A stretch of DNA of 17,870 nucleotides, taken from CAYOVG01 sp964407285. Its GTDB lineage: Bacteria; Desulfobacterota; Syntrophobacteria; Syntrophobacterales; Syntrophobacteraceae. A program made the position numbers and the translations under genes. The notes beneath the pieces are model-generated. The model was given only the letters and a program-made list of their open reading frames with translations. It did not search any database and had not been told where the DNA came from. How positions within the stretch are numbered: position 1 is the first letter of the stretch; each line of letters begins with the position of its first letter. Shown piece by piece: positions 1 through 6,062 of this stretch. The stretch spans positions 1 through 17,870 of the forward strand of contig CAYOVG010000121.1 of assembly GCA_964407285.1 (NCBI GenBank), written 5' to 3'.

Positions 1-2
1 AC

Positions 3-74
3 ATCTACGACGCCCTCGCGCACGGGGCGAACCTGCGGGCCAACGCCGCCGTCTTCAATGCTTTGAGGAAATAG
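3..74 (+). CDS. 3' end of an unidentified gene (partial)
   Basis: An open frame enters from the left edge and ends at a TAG at 72-74, giving 23 residues that end in NAALRK-like sequence (AVFNALRK). The codons favour G/C in the third position, as in the other native genes here, so it is probably the C-terminus of a real protein. It is too short to assign a family. It converges on the minus-strand acetyltransferase 51 bp downstream. A short GC stem (121-125 with 133-137) sits at that junction but has no T-tract. Confidence 0.5.
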   Translation: MYDALAHGANLRANAAVFNALRK

Positions 75-125
75 GCGAAGCAGGGCCGGGTTGCTCCCGA
101 TGTCGATGTGATGGATGATGGCCCC

Positions 126-587
126 TCACCGCGGGGCAAGGCGCATGGGAACCATCGCCGACCGGGTGAATCCGTGTTTCGCATAGAACCGGATTGCCCG
201 GTCGTTTACCAGATCCGTGAGAAGCGTTATCCGTGCAAAGCCGTTCGTGCGGGCGAAATCGATTGCATGACGAAGCAGCAAGGAGCCGACGCCCCTGCCC
301 CGGTAGTCCTTCCTGACGATGAGATCCTCGAGCAGCGCGACGGGGGCGCCTTCCGCGGTGCTGATCGTAAAGAGCAGGTTGACCATACCCACGACGGCCT
401 TTTCGCCTTTGCCGTCCCGCGCCACGAAGATACGCCCGAAATCGGGCTTTTCCCCGATGATCAGCCGAAGTCCACGCGCCTGTCGGGCGGGGTCCGGTTG
501 GAAATCCGCCTCCTGGTCGAAAAGGGAGGACAGGAGCGCGGTAAGTTGAGGAATGTCGTCGGTTGTGGAGCGTTCGACAGTTATCAT
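126..587 (-). CDS. GNAT-family N-acetyltransferase
   Basis: A 153-residue protein of the GCN5-related N-acetyltransferase fold, which moves an acetyl group from acetyl-CoA to an amine. The acetyl-CoA pyrophosphate-binding motif A is clear: LLEDLIVRKDYRGRGVGSLL, with the R-x-x-G-x-G/A signature at RGRGVG. The last strand and helix (RAIRFYAKHGFTRSAM) are also typical of the family. The frame stays open upstream to 701, but homology starts at the ATG at 585-587 (MITVERSTTDD). That ATG follows an AAGGA-like stretch, although the spacing is very short. The length is normal for a single-domain GNAT. The substrate cannot be predicted. It lies 267 bp downstream of metF on the same strand, with a hairpin and a repeat array between them, so co-transcription is doubtful. 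Confidence 0.87.
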   Translation of the reverse strand: MITVERSTTDDIPQLTALLSSLFDQEADFQPDPARQARGLRLIIGEKPDFGRIFVARDGKGEKAVVGMVNLLFTISTAEGAPVALLEDLIVRKDYRGRGVGSLLLRHAIDFARTNGFARITLLTDLVNDRAIRFYAKHGFTRSAMVPMRLAPR

Positions 588-602
588 CTTCCTTGCTTTC
601 CG

Positions 603-634
603 GTATTTTTTTCTTCCAGTATTTTTTTCTTCCA
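603..634. repeat. 16-bp perfect tandem duplication
   Basis: The unit GTATTTTTTTCTTCCA occurs twice head to tail (603-618 and 619-634). It lies just upstream of the acetyltransferase start codon (read on the minus strand) and puts two A-rich tracts in its leader. It looks like a replication-slippage duplication. Confidence 0.85.
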
Positions 635-663
635 GCCGCCGGTTCCGGGCGGTAAGGCGATTT

Positions 664-699
664 CCGGTTAAGCGCTTACCGGTGCCGCGATGTCGCGGC
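664..699. repeat. Palindromes in the GNAT-metF spacer
   Basis: Two adjacent palindromes are present. TAAGCGCTTA (669-678) is a perfect 10-bp palindrome flanked by CCGG on both sides. GCCGCGA (684-690) and TCGCGGC (693-699) form a 7-bp stem with a 2-nt loop. No coding sequence is supported here. They may be operators, REP-like elements or structured RNA; nothing in the sequence decides between these. Confidence 0.5.
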
Positions 700-736
700 A
701 TCCGCCGGCAGTACTGGTACGGGCAACTCCATTTTC

Positions 737-769
737 GGTAACCGCCTGAGGCCGATTGCGGCGGTTACC
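737..769 (-). terminator. 10-bp perfect hairpin downstream of metF
   Basis: GGTAACCGCC (737-746) pairs perfectly with GGCGGTTACC (760-769) around a 13-nt loop. It lies about 86 bp beyond the metF stop, after the heptad repeats. The minus-strand sequence after the stem is GAAAATGG, not a U-tract, so it is not a classical intrinsic terminator. It could be a transcript-stabilising or REP-type hairpin. Confidence 0.35.
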
Positions 770-852
770 CGCCACCCGAAACCCGAAACTCGGAACTCAC
801 ACCCCACACCCCACACCCCGCAACCCGCAACCCGCAACTCACACCCCGCAAC
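762..852. repeat. Degenerate heptanucleotide tandem repeat
   Basis: Read on the minus strand, thirteen consecutive 7-mers follow the metF stop codon directly. They are variants of GTTGCGG (also GGTGTGG, GGTGTGA, GTTTCGG, GTTCCGA and GTGGCGG). The period is exactly 7 nt with no indels over 91 bp. The last unit (GTAACCG) overlaps the arm of the neighbouring hairpin. Heptameric short tandem repeats are known from cyanobacteria and some other genomes. The G-runs on this strand might also form quadruplex structure. Confidence 0.85.
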
Positions 853-854
853 GC

Positions 855-1712
855 TCACCCCGCCATGCCCCGCACGAACTCGATGATCCGATTTGTGCCC
901 TTGACATCGCCCAGCGCCATGATGTGGATGCCGTCCACGTGGGGCTGAATGCCTTTGATCACGTCGCAGGCGATCTCGATGCCGGTAGCGCCCCCTTCCA
1001 TCCTGGAGATGACATCGTCCGGCACGTCGATCCCGTCCACATGGTCTCTCATGTAAGTGGCCATCTTGAGGCTCTTGAGCGGCATGATACCCATGAGAAC
1101 CGGCTTTCCGAGCGCTTTCGCCCTGCCGGCGAAGTTCACCGCCTTTTCCACGTCGTAGACCACCTGCGTCTGGAAGAAATCGGCCCCGGCCTCGATTTTT
1201 TTCTCCATCCGCTCCAACTCGCGGTCCAGGTCTCTTGCCGCGGGCATGGCGGTGCAAGCGATCTTGAAATCGGTTTTTCCCCCGAACTCCTTGCCGTTGA
1301 AGTCCAGGCCTTCGTTCATCTTCTTTATCAGGCGGACAAGCTCGAACGTGTTGTAATCATAGACGGCCTTGGAAGGATAGGGACCATGCTTAGGAGGATC
1401 GCCCGTGGTGACCAGCAGGTAGCGGATGCCGAGCGCATCCGCCCCGAGGAGGTCCGCCTGCGTGCCGAGGAGGCTGCGGTCGCGGCACGTGAAGTGCGGA
1501 ATCGCCTCGACTCCGAGTCCATTCTGGAGGAGGCGACCCATGGCCGTGGCGTTGATCCTGAGATTTCCCATCGGGCAATCATGGACATTGATGCCGTCCA
1601 GCGGCAGGTATTCCTTTGCCTTGTTCAGGGAATCCTGAACCAGCGCTCCCTTCACGGGTCCCAGTTCGGTCGTGACAACCAATTCTTTTCCCAACTTGTC
1701 GATCAATCCCAT
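855..1712 (-). CDS. metF: Methylenetetrahydrofolate reductase (MetF family)
   Basis: A 285-residue member of the FAD-dependent 5,10-methylenetetrahydrofolate reductase family, a TIM-barrel enzyme that interconverts methylene- and methyl-tetrahydrofolate. Visible landmarks are TTELGP with the conserved Glu near residue 16, HFTCRDRSLLG (73-83), TGDPP (103-107) and FFQTQ in the second half. The length matches bacterial MetF proteins without the long C-terminal region. The start is the ATG at 1710-1712, which lies 9 nt after GAGGAGG; the next ATG upstream (1721) touches that ribosome site, and the open frame begins at 1766. In strict anaerobes such proteins serve the methyl branch of the Wood-Ljungdahl pathway; otherwise they supply methyl groups for methionine. 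No metV or metH neighbour is visible, so the physiological direction is undecided. Confidence 0.93.
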   Translation of the reverse strand: MGLIDKLGKELVVTTELGPVKGALVQDSLNKAKEYLPLDGINVHDCPMGNLRINATAMGRLLQNGLGVEAIPHFTCRDRSLLGTQADLLGADALGIRYLLVTTGDPPKHGPYPSKAVYDYNTFELVRLIKKMNEGLDFNGKEFGGKTDFKIACTAMPAARDLDRELERMEKKIEAGADFFQTQVVYDVEKAVNFAGRAKALGKPVLMGIMPLKSLKMATYMRDHVDGIDVPDDVISRMEGGATGIEIACDVIKGIQPHVDGIHIMALGDVKGTNRIIEFVRGMAG

Positions 1713-1762
1713 AGGCGCCATCCTCCTCATAAGTTTAATTGGCAGAATAGAAGATCGCATTA

Positions 1763-1791
1763 CCAATAGCGGAGATCGGCGCTACATTCAA
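1763..1791 (-). promoter_or_regulatory. Possible sigma-70 promoter of metF
   Basis: On the minus strand, TTGAAT (1786-1791) is followed 17 nt later by TATTGG (1763-1768). This predicts a transcript start near 1755 and a leader of about 43 nt before the metF ATG. The -10 match is only moderate. The rest of the gap up to 1920 is GC-rich spacer (about 1829-1912) with no supported gene. Confidence 0.35.
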
Positions 1792-1920
1792 GCAAGAACA
1801 GCAAAGCAACGAACCACGACCCGGACCGCCGGACGGGGGCGTTCGACGGCGCTCCATTCGCCCCTGCGCCGCCCGCCGGGCCGGCGGCGGACGCTCACGC
1901 CGCGCGGATGCCCACTAACG

Positions 1921-2071
1921 GTAGTGGACCGGAATCATAAACGCCCTAACCCAAAATGATCGCAATTCCCGGCCCACATTAACTGGAACTATCCGAAGAC
2001 CCCCACCCAGATTGTGGGATTCCGGACCCAGATTAAAGTGGTGCGGCCCCACTCTATCTGAACCCATAGCC
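1921..2071 (+). repeat. Left terminal inverted repeat
   Basis: It aligns end to end with the reverse complement of 3410-3581. The outer 20 bases (GTAGTGGACCGGAATCATAA) differ at one position from the right copy, and TTCCCGGCCC and ATTAACTGG are also shared. Internal motif copies resembling GACCCACATT start at 1971, 2004, 2025 and 2046, and the last three are exactly 21 bp apart. The 80-codon minus-strand frame across it is not supported as a gene. Confidence 0.8.
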
Positions 2072-2198
2072 ATACCGCACCCGCAATCGCCTCCGATGCT
2101 CCCAACCGACTGGAAAAAACGATGGTTCATTCGAAACTCTTTTACTTTATCTTTCATATTTTTTCTGTATGATATGCGATACGGAAGAAATCGTCCAG

Positions 2199-2226
2199 TT
2201 GAAATTGCGGAGGATTTCCCTATAAC
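2199..2226 (+). promoter_or_regulatory. Likely sigma-70 promoter of the HNH gene
   Basis: TTGAAA (2199-2204) is followed after a 16-nt spacer by TATAAC (2221-2226). The region just upstream (2140-2180) is AT-rich. This places the start near 2233, giving a leader of about 67 nt to the HNH ATG. It lies just inside the left inverted repeat, so the cargo may be transcribed independently of outside genes. Confidence 0.5.
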
Positions 2227-2299
2227 GGCTTAATATGAAATAAAATAGAAGGCGAGAATCAGAGGGTTGACGCACAAAAGCGCGTCACACGGAGCGGCT

Positions 2300-2620
2300 A
2301 TGAACGTTTGGAACATTCCCGACTGGCTCGAAAAGGAAGTAAGGAAACGAGACAAATACTGCGTTTATTGTGGCGTCCCAATGATCGAGAAGATGCCGCC
2401 ACGCGGTCCCCGAAAAGCTGTGGCGACATGGGAGCATATCATCAACGACGCAAGCATAATAACCCGTGAGAACATTGCTCGATGTTGCGTTGCTTGCAAC
2501 TCAAGCAAGGGAGCAAAGAAACTCTCGGAATGGATTCATTCGAGTTATTGTAAGAGCCGCGGAATTACCAAAGACACAGTTGCTGAGGTAGTGAAAGAGG
2601 CATTGAAGGTTCTAAGCTGA
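2300..2620 (+). CDS. Small HNH endonuclease
   Basis: A 106-residue protein that is almost entirely an HNH (beta-beta-alpha metal) nuclease domain. Visible residues are the zinc pair C21-x2-C24 (CVYCG), the catalytic-strand motif WEHI with His46, Asn58, the second zinc pair C63-x2-C66 and the closing CNSSKG at 66-71. All expected metal-binding and catalytic positions are present, so it is probably active on DNA. The ATG at 2300 has GGAG 5 nt upstream; a TTG at 2267 would add 11 residues but is poorer. It sits in the inverted-repeat island, 65 bp before the AT-rich orphan gene on the same strand. Restriction-like, homing or defence roles are all possible, and nothing in the sequence chooses among them. 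Confidence 0.88.
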   Translation: MNVWNIPDWLEKEVRKRDKYCVYCGVPMIEKMPPRGPRKAVATWEHIINDASIITRENIARCCVACNSSKGAKKLSEWIHSSYCKSRGITKDTVAEVVKEALKVLS

Positions 2621-2685
2621 CAAGCCGTGAGCAGCGAGGATAGGATTCTCTCGCGGCGGCGCAACTGAAGGAGGTAGACTATCTT

Positions 2686-3153
2686 ATGTTGAATGAGACT
2701 ACTGGGGCGGCTTTGATTGCTTTTTTATGGTATCGTAAAGGGAGATTGTGGAAATTCTATGATTCTTTACTATCAACCTCTATAAAACAGATTACTACAG
2801 ATTCAATAGATGGGGATAAATGGGGAAAAATAGCCATTAAGTATTCTACTTTATTGCAGGGTATGTTTAATTCTTTATTTCAATTTGAAATAAACTACCT
2901 AAAATCAAAGATACAATATCTTAAGGTTCAGTTGTGGATACCCGATTCCGAAACAATGAAGGAAAAAGGATTCTCGGTAACCGTAGATTATATCGATAAA
3001 GAGAAGTATTGTATATATACATTTGAAAAAGAACTATTGCCAGAGTTTCGTTTTTGTGGACTCTTTCTCTTTGTTAATTCTATTAAATATCATTTATGTA
3101 GAGAAAAATGCAAAGATACTGGACACACAGTAACGAAACATCCAGTGGAGTGA
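2686..3153 (+). CDS. AT-rich orphan gene, unknown function
   Basis: A 155-residue protein that I do not recognise. A near-perfect ribosome site AAGGAGGT (2668-2675) precedes the ATG by 10 nt, so it is very likely expressed. It is rich in Lys, Tyr, Phe and Ile. It shows no clear signal peptide or long membrane helix, only short hydrophobic runs (ALIAFLWY near residues 9-16, CGLFLFV near 124-130), and it has Cys residues near its C-terminus. Its base composition is far more AT-rich than that of the genes outside the island, which indicates recent transfer. It probably forms an operon with the HNH gene. It could be a partner of that nuclease (inhibitor, specificity or effector protein), but this is inference from adjacency only. 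Confidence 0.75.
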   Translation: MLNETTGAALIAFLWYRKGRLWKFYDSLLSTSIKQITTDSIDGDKWGKIAIKYSTLLQGMFNSLFQFEINYLKSKIQYLKVQLWIPDSETMKEKGFSVTVDYIDKEKYCIYTFEKELLPEFRFCGLFLFVNSIKYHLCREKCKDTGHTVTKHPVE

Positions 3154-3177
3154 AGCGAAGGAGACAAAGGGGATTTT

Positions 3178-3321
3178 ATGTCACCAAGACGTGGAGTCGA
3201 TTTTAACTCGTTTCTCTGTTATATTAAGTGGATTGGACACCGCGATGAAGGCGTTTTTCAGCAGGGTCCGGTCTCGGTTCGATCTCTCTTACGTCGCATT
3301 TCCACGAAAATCAAAGAGTAA
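3178..3321 (+). CDS. Putative 47-residue small protein
   Basis: An ATG at 3178 opens a 47-codon frame ending with TAA at 3319-3321. It begins MSPRRGVDFNSFLCYIKWIG and ends with a basic tail (LLRRISTKIKE). The upstream AGGAGA and AAAGGGG are plausible ribosome sites, and it lies 24 bp after the orphan gene on the same strand. I do not recognise the protein. It may be a true third cargo gene or a remnant of a longer protein. The alternative 65-codon frame starting at 3191 lacks a good ribosome site. The remainder, 3322-3409, holds only a TTGCCCC/GGGGCAA inverted repeat (3338-3344 and 3396-3402) with a long loop. Confidence 0.35.
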   Translation: MSPRRGVDFNSFLCYIKWIGHRDEGVFQQGPVSVRSLLRRISTKIKE

Positions 3322-3409
3322 AGAGTCACGATTACTTTGCCCCTCATCGCACCACCCCGTTTGTATGCCTGGTAGTCGATTGCTCTGAATGCTTCGGGGC
3401 AACAGCCAA

Positions 3410-3581
3410 GGCGATAGTTCCAGGTAATGTGGGTCCGTACCGCTTAATATGGGTCTGGAATCCCACAATGTGGGTCGAGAGACGCAGAGTGTGGGTCTGC
3501 GTTTCCGGATTAGTCCCAGTTAATCCGGGCCGGGAACCGTGATTATTCCGGGTGCGGGCGGTTATGATTCCGGTCCCCTAC
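3410..3581 (-). repeat. Right terminal inverted repeat
   Basis: This is the inverted partner of 1921-2071. The motif AATGTGGGTC or a one- or two-base variant starts at 3426, 3446, 3467 and 3488 (steps of 20, 21 and 21 bp). A more divergent copy, AATCCGGGCC, starts at 3522, 34 bp further on, matching the 33-bp step in the left copy. This end is about 21 bp longer than the left one, the size of one extra motif unit. Confidence 0.8.
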
Positions 3582-3587
3582 TATAAT
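3582..3587 (+). promoter_or_regulatory. Perfect -10 hexamer next to the island's right end
   Basis: TATAAT immediately follows the outer end of the right inverted repeat and lies 76 bp before the MFS transporter start. No good -35 is found at 16-18 bp. TTATGA (3562-3567), inside the repeat, is 14 bp away. If used, the insertion end would contribute to transporter expression. Confidence 0.3.
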
Positions 3588-3663
3588 GCTCGCGATTGCA
3601 GGTCCAGCAAAACCGGGGCAACACAATTTTCTCTTTTGACAGTCTGGCGGGAGTCCGGTCCGG

Positions 3664-5115
3664 ATGGCGGAAACATGTACTCGACAAAGCAAAAGCGCCT
3701 GGTATCGCGATTATCGATGGATGATCGTCATCATCATTTTCTTCGGCTCTATCATGAACTACCTGGACAGGGTCAACCTGAGCATCGCCGGCACGACGAT
3801 CGCCTCCGAATTCGGCCTGGACCCGGTTCAAATGGGCCTGTTGCTGTCCGCCTTCATGTGGTCGTACGCCCTGGCCAATCTGCCGGCCGGGTGGTTGCTC
3901 GACAAATGGGGGGTCAAGGGCATCTTCCTCTGGTCGACCGTGGCGTGGTCGGTATCGACCATAGCTGGAGGCTTCGCCCAGGGGTTCATGTCGATGTTCC
4001 TGGTGAGGGTGGTGCTGGGAATCGCCGAGGCGCCGTTTTTCATCTGCGCGGGACGGTTTACGCAGGAGTATTTCGCGGAAGACGAACGCGGCGCGGCGTC
4101 TTCGATCATCAACATGGGACCGAAGATCGCCAACGGTTTCGCGCCGCCCCTTCTGACTTTCATGCTCGTGAGCATGGGCTGGAGGAGCATGTTCGTCTTG
4201 CTGGGCGCGGCCGGGTTCGTCCTTGCGGTCGTGTGGGCGAAGTACTACAGGGAAAACCACGGAATTGACGACTCCGGGGACCGGGCCTTCGGAACGGAGG
4301 ACACCGGAAGGAAAAGCTCCGAAGGAATGGAAGATCCCGGAATGAAAGGCGCCGGGACTGTCCCGAAAACCGTCGCCGGCTCCGGCGTCGGCGCCGGTAC
4401 AGGTATCGACGTGGATGTGGATACACACGCATATGCGGGAGCCGGTAATCCCCGAGAAAGCGACGGGGCGAGATCGAAAGCGGCATTCGTCGCCATTCTC
4501 AAGCATCCGGTAACGTGGTGGTTCAATCTCGGGAATATCGGATCGTCCTACGTGTTCTGGCTCTACTTCACCTGGCTGCCGACCTATCTGACGACGGAGC
4601 GGGGCATGACCTTGACCCAGGCGGGCTGGGCCGCGATGGTCCCCTTCATCGCGGGTGTGGCGGCGGTCCCCATCGGCGGATACATCTCCGACTACCTGAT
4701 CCGCGGAGGCATGGACGTGATCCGCGCACGGCTCGCGCCGACCGTCGGAGGCTGCCTGCTGGCCGCCGCGGCCGTGGCCCCCGTGAATTACATCCACGAC
4801 ACCGGCCTGGCGGTCCTGCTCATGACCGTAAGCCTTTTCGCCGGAGCGCTGCGAGTGGGCGTCCTCTGGGCGCTGGTGGGCGATATCGCCCCTCCCCGCG
4901 CCGTCGGGAGTCTCGGGGGCATCCAGAACTTCGCGAGCTTCGTGGGAGCGGCGCTCGCCCCGGTCGGCACGGGCTACATCCTCAAAGCGACGGGTTCCTA
5001 CGACCATGTGTTCAGCGTAAGCGCCGTTCTGTGCGCCTTGGGCGCCGTCGGTTACATGATGATCAGAAGACGAATCACCCCGGAAGAACTGCTCGTTCCA
5101 TCCGTACGGGTATGA
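3664..5115 (+). CDS. MFS transporter, anion:cation symporter (ACS) type
   Basis: A 483-residue inner-membrane permease with the twelve-helix layout of the major facilitator superfamily. NYLDRVNLS at residues 32-40 and the GWLLDKWG motif after the second helix (76-83) are typical of the anion:cation symporter branch (hexuronate, galactonate, glucarate and phthalate permeases), which import organic anions with protons. The exact substrate cannot be told. The ATG at 3664 has a GGCGGGAG site about 10 nt upstream. The central cytoplasmic loop (about residues 201-272) is unusually long and rich in Gly, Asp and Ala, with segments such as GVGAGTGIDVDVD. The reading frame continues intact through it. 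There is no catabolic gene next to it. It lies just outside the inverted-repeat island and converges on the TerB/DUF697 gene. Confidence 0.9.
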   Translation: MAETCTRQSKSAWYRDYRWMIVIIIFFGSIMNYLDRVNLSIAGTTIASEFGLDPVQMGLLLSAFMWSYALANLPAGWLLDKWGVKGIFLWSTVAWSVSTIAGGFAQGFMSMFLVRVVLGIAEAPFFICAGRFTQEYFAEDERGAASSIINMGPKIANGFAPPLLTFMLVSMGWRSMFVLLGAAGFVLAVVWAKYYRENHGIDDSGDRAFGTEDTGRKSSEGMEDPGMKGAGTVPKTVAGSGVGAGTGIDVDVDTHAYAGAGNPRESDGARSKAAFVAILKHPVTWWFNLGNIGSSYVFWLYFTWLPTYLTTERGMTLTQAGWAAMVPFIAGVAAVPIGGYISDYLIRGGMDVIRARLAPTVGGCLLAAAAVAPVNYIHDTGLAVLLMTVSLFAGALRVGVLWALVGDIAPPRAVGSLGGIQNFASFVGAALAPVGTGYILKATGSYDHVFSVSAVLCALGAVGYMMIRRRITPEELLVPSVRV

Positions 5116-5181
5116 CGGCAGGCCGCGGCGGCGGCAGCGTCGACCCGCCGTCCCCGTCCGGCCGTGCCCGCCCCCGCTGCT

Positions 5182-5211
5182 CGGGTCCGTCTCGAACCGG
5201 GAACGGACCCG
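5182..5211. terminator. Hairpin between convergent genes
   Basis: CGGGTCCGT (5182-5190) pairs with ACGGACCCG (5203-5211), a perfect 9-bp stem with a 12-nt loop. It sits between the transporter stop and the stop of the minus-strand gene, where a bidirectional terminator would be expected. There is no T-tract on either side. Confidence 0.45.
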
Positions 5212-5228
5212 GTAGCCCTCAAGGCCCC

Positions 5229-6062
5229 TCAAGGCGCGAGGAGCATCATCAAGTTCTCGACGAGTTTGTCCTTGGTTTCGAAGATCTCGTCCTTGAGCGC
5301 GTCGAAGTGTTTTCTCCCCTCTTCATACGCTTCATTGTACGTTTCCCTGACAACCACATCATCGATATCGCCTTTGCGCTCGATGAACTTCCGGGTCAGA
5401 AGCGCAAACGCGTAGGTTATCTGAAACGTGATCCCCGAGACAAGCGCCCAGCCGGCAACCGGCACGAAGCTCAATACTTCCCTGCCCGCCAATGTCAGCG
5501 TATATTCCAGGCCCGCTTTCTCCGAGACCTTCTTGAGGAACTCCTTTGCATTGATGGGGTAATTGTAGAGCCCGGCAATCTTTCTGACCATGTGAGCCTG
5601 CACGACCACGAGGGAAAGGGAATCGGAAACCACCGGCACGGGAACGAATGCAATGGCCCCGGCCAGTTTCGCGTACTTGACGGCGATTTCATCCACGGTT
5701 TGTTCGCCGTTTTCTACCTCGATCTCCTTTTCGGGAAAGTCGAAGTCGGACAGGTTCTCCTCGACATGCAGCGCTTCCCGCAATTCCTCGAGGGCCTTCT
5801 CCTCGGGCGCGGTCAACCCTCCCCCCGCCGATGCAATCCGCCCGGCAAGAAGAAGGAAATCCGTCCTTCTGCCTTCGGGAACTTGGGTTGCCAGTTCCCG
5901 CATTTCGTCCTGCGTCAATCCGTGGGACAGAGCATCGACCACATGGTCGTAATCGATCCCTTCCACCCTCTGAACGGTTCGCTTCAATGCCTCCCGTTCT
6001 TCGTCCGACATACCATCCGCCATTGCAGCATATAAAACCAGTGACCATAGCGATCGGGTCAT
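5229..6062 (-). CDS. TerB-like / DUF697 two-domain protein
   Basis: A 277-residue protein. Residues 1-100 are helical and acidic and resemble TerB-like domains (LYAAMADGMSDEEREAL, then LTAPEEKALEEL). Residues about 125-225 match the DUF697/YcjF-type membrane-associated domain: a hydrophobic hairpin with VPVPVVSD (140-147), QAHMVRKIAGLY (155-166) and a second hydrophobic stretch FVPVAGWALVSG (199-210). The C-terminus (about 228-272) is charged and probably helical or coiled. The start at 6060-6062 is well supported, with GGAGGT 6 nt upstream. DUF697 is often attached to GTPases, but no GTPase motif is present here. TerB-like domains occur in stress and tellurite-resistance proteins. A membrane-stress role is plausible but not shown by the sequence. 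Confidence 0.78.
   Translation of the reverse strand: MTRSLWSLVLYAAMADGMSDEEREALKRTVQRVEGIDYDHVVDALSHGLTQDEMRELATQVPEGRRTDFLLLAGRIASAGGGLTAPEEKALEELREALHVEENLSDFDFPEKEIEVENGEQTVDEIAVKYAKLAGAIAFVPVPVVSDSLSLVVVQAHMVRKIAGLYNYPINAKEFLKKVSEKAGLEYTLTLAGREVLSFVPVAGWALVSGITFQITYAFALLTRKFIERKGDIDDVVVRETYNEAYEEGRKHFDALKDEIFETKDKLVENLMMLLAP

Larger units (their letters stand above)
1921..3581. mobile_element. Inverted-repeat-bounded island without a transposase
   Basis: Degenerate inverted repeats of about 151 and 172 bp bound a 1.66-kb segment. Its gene content and base composition differ sharply from the GC-rich flanks. Inside are an HNH nuclease gene, a very AT-rich orphan gene and a 47-codon ORF. 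No transposase or integrase is present. The repeats carry motif arrays like the multiple transposase-binding sites at the ends of IS21-type or Tn7/Mu-type elements. A non-autonomous element mobilised in trans, or an element that has lost its transposase, would explain this. No clear target-site duplication is visible. A palindrome, CCACTA (1912-1917) with TAGTGG (1922-1927), straddles the left boundary. Confidence 0.6.

Noticed and set aside
121..137. Intrinsic terminator at the acetyltransferase stop
   Set aside because: The stem is only 5 bp and no T-tract follows on either strand.
762..852. CRISPR array
   Set aside because: The units are 7 bp with no spacers. No 23-45 bp direct repeats with unique spacers occur anywhere in the window.
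1915..2157. 80-codon minus-strand ORF across the left inverted repeat
   Set aside because: It coincides with the repeat and has no ribosome site. The matching region of the right repeat has an in-frame stop, so it is not conserved as coding.
3338..3402. attC-like recombination site at the right side of the island
   Set aside because: TTGCCCC and GGGGCAA are complementary, but the core site sequences (RYYYAAC and GTTRRRY) are not present in the required arrangement.
3562..5232. Long minus-strand open frame (556 codons)
   Set aside because: It lies antisense to the MFS transporter, whose plus-strand frame has clear family motifs. The translation is low-complexity Arg/Gly/His-rich sequence, typical of a GC-rich shadow frame.
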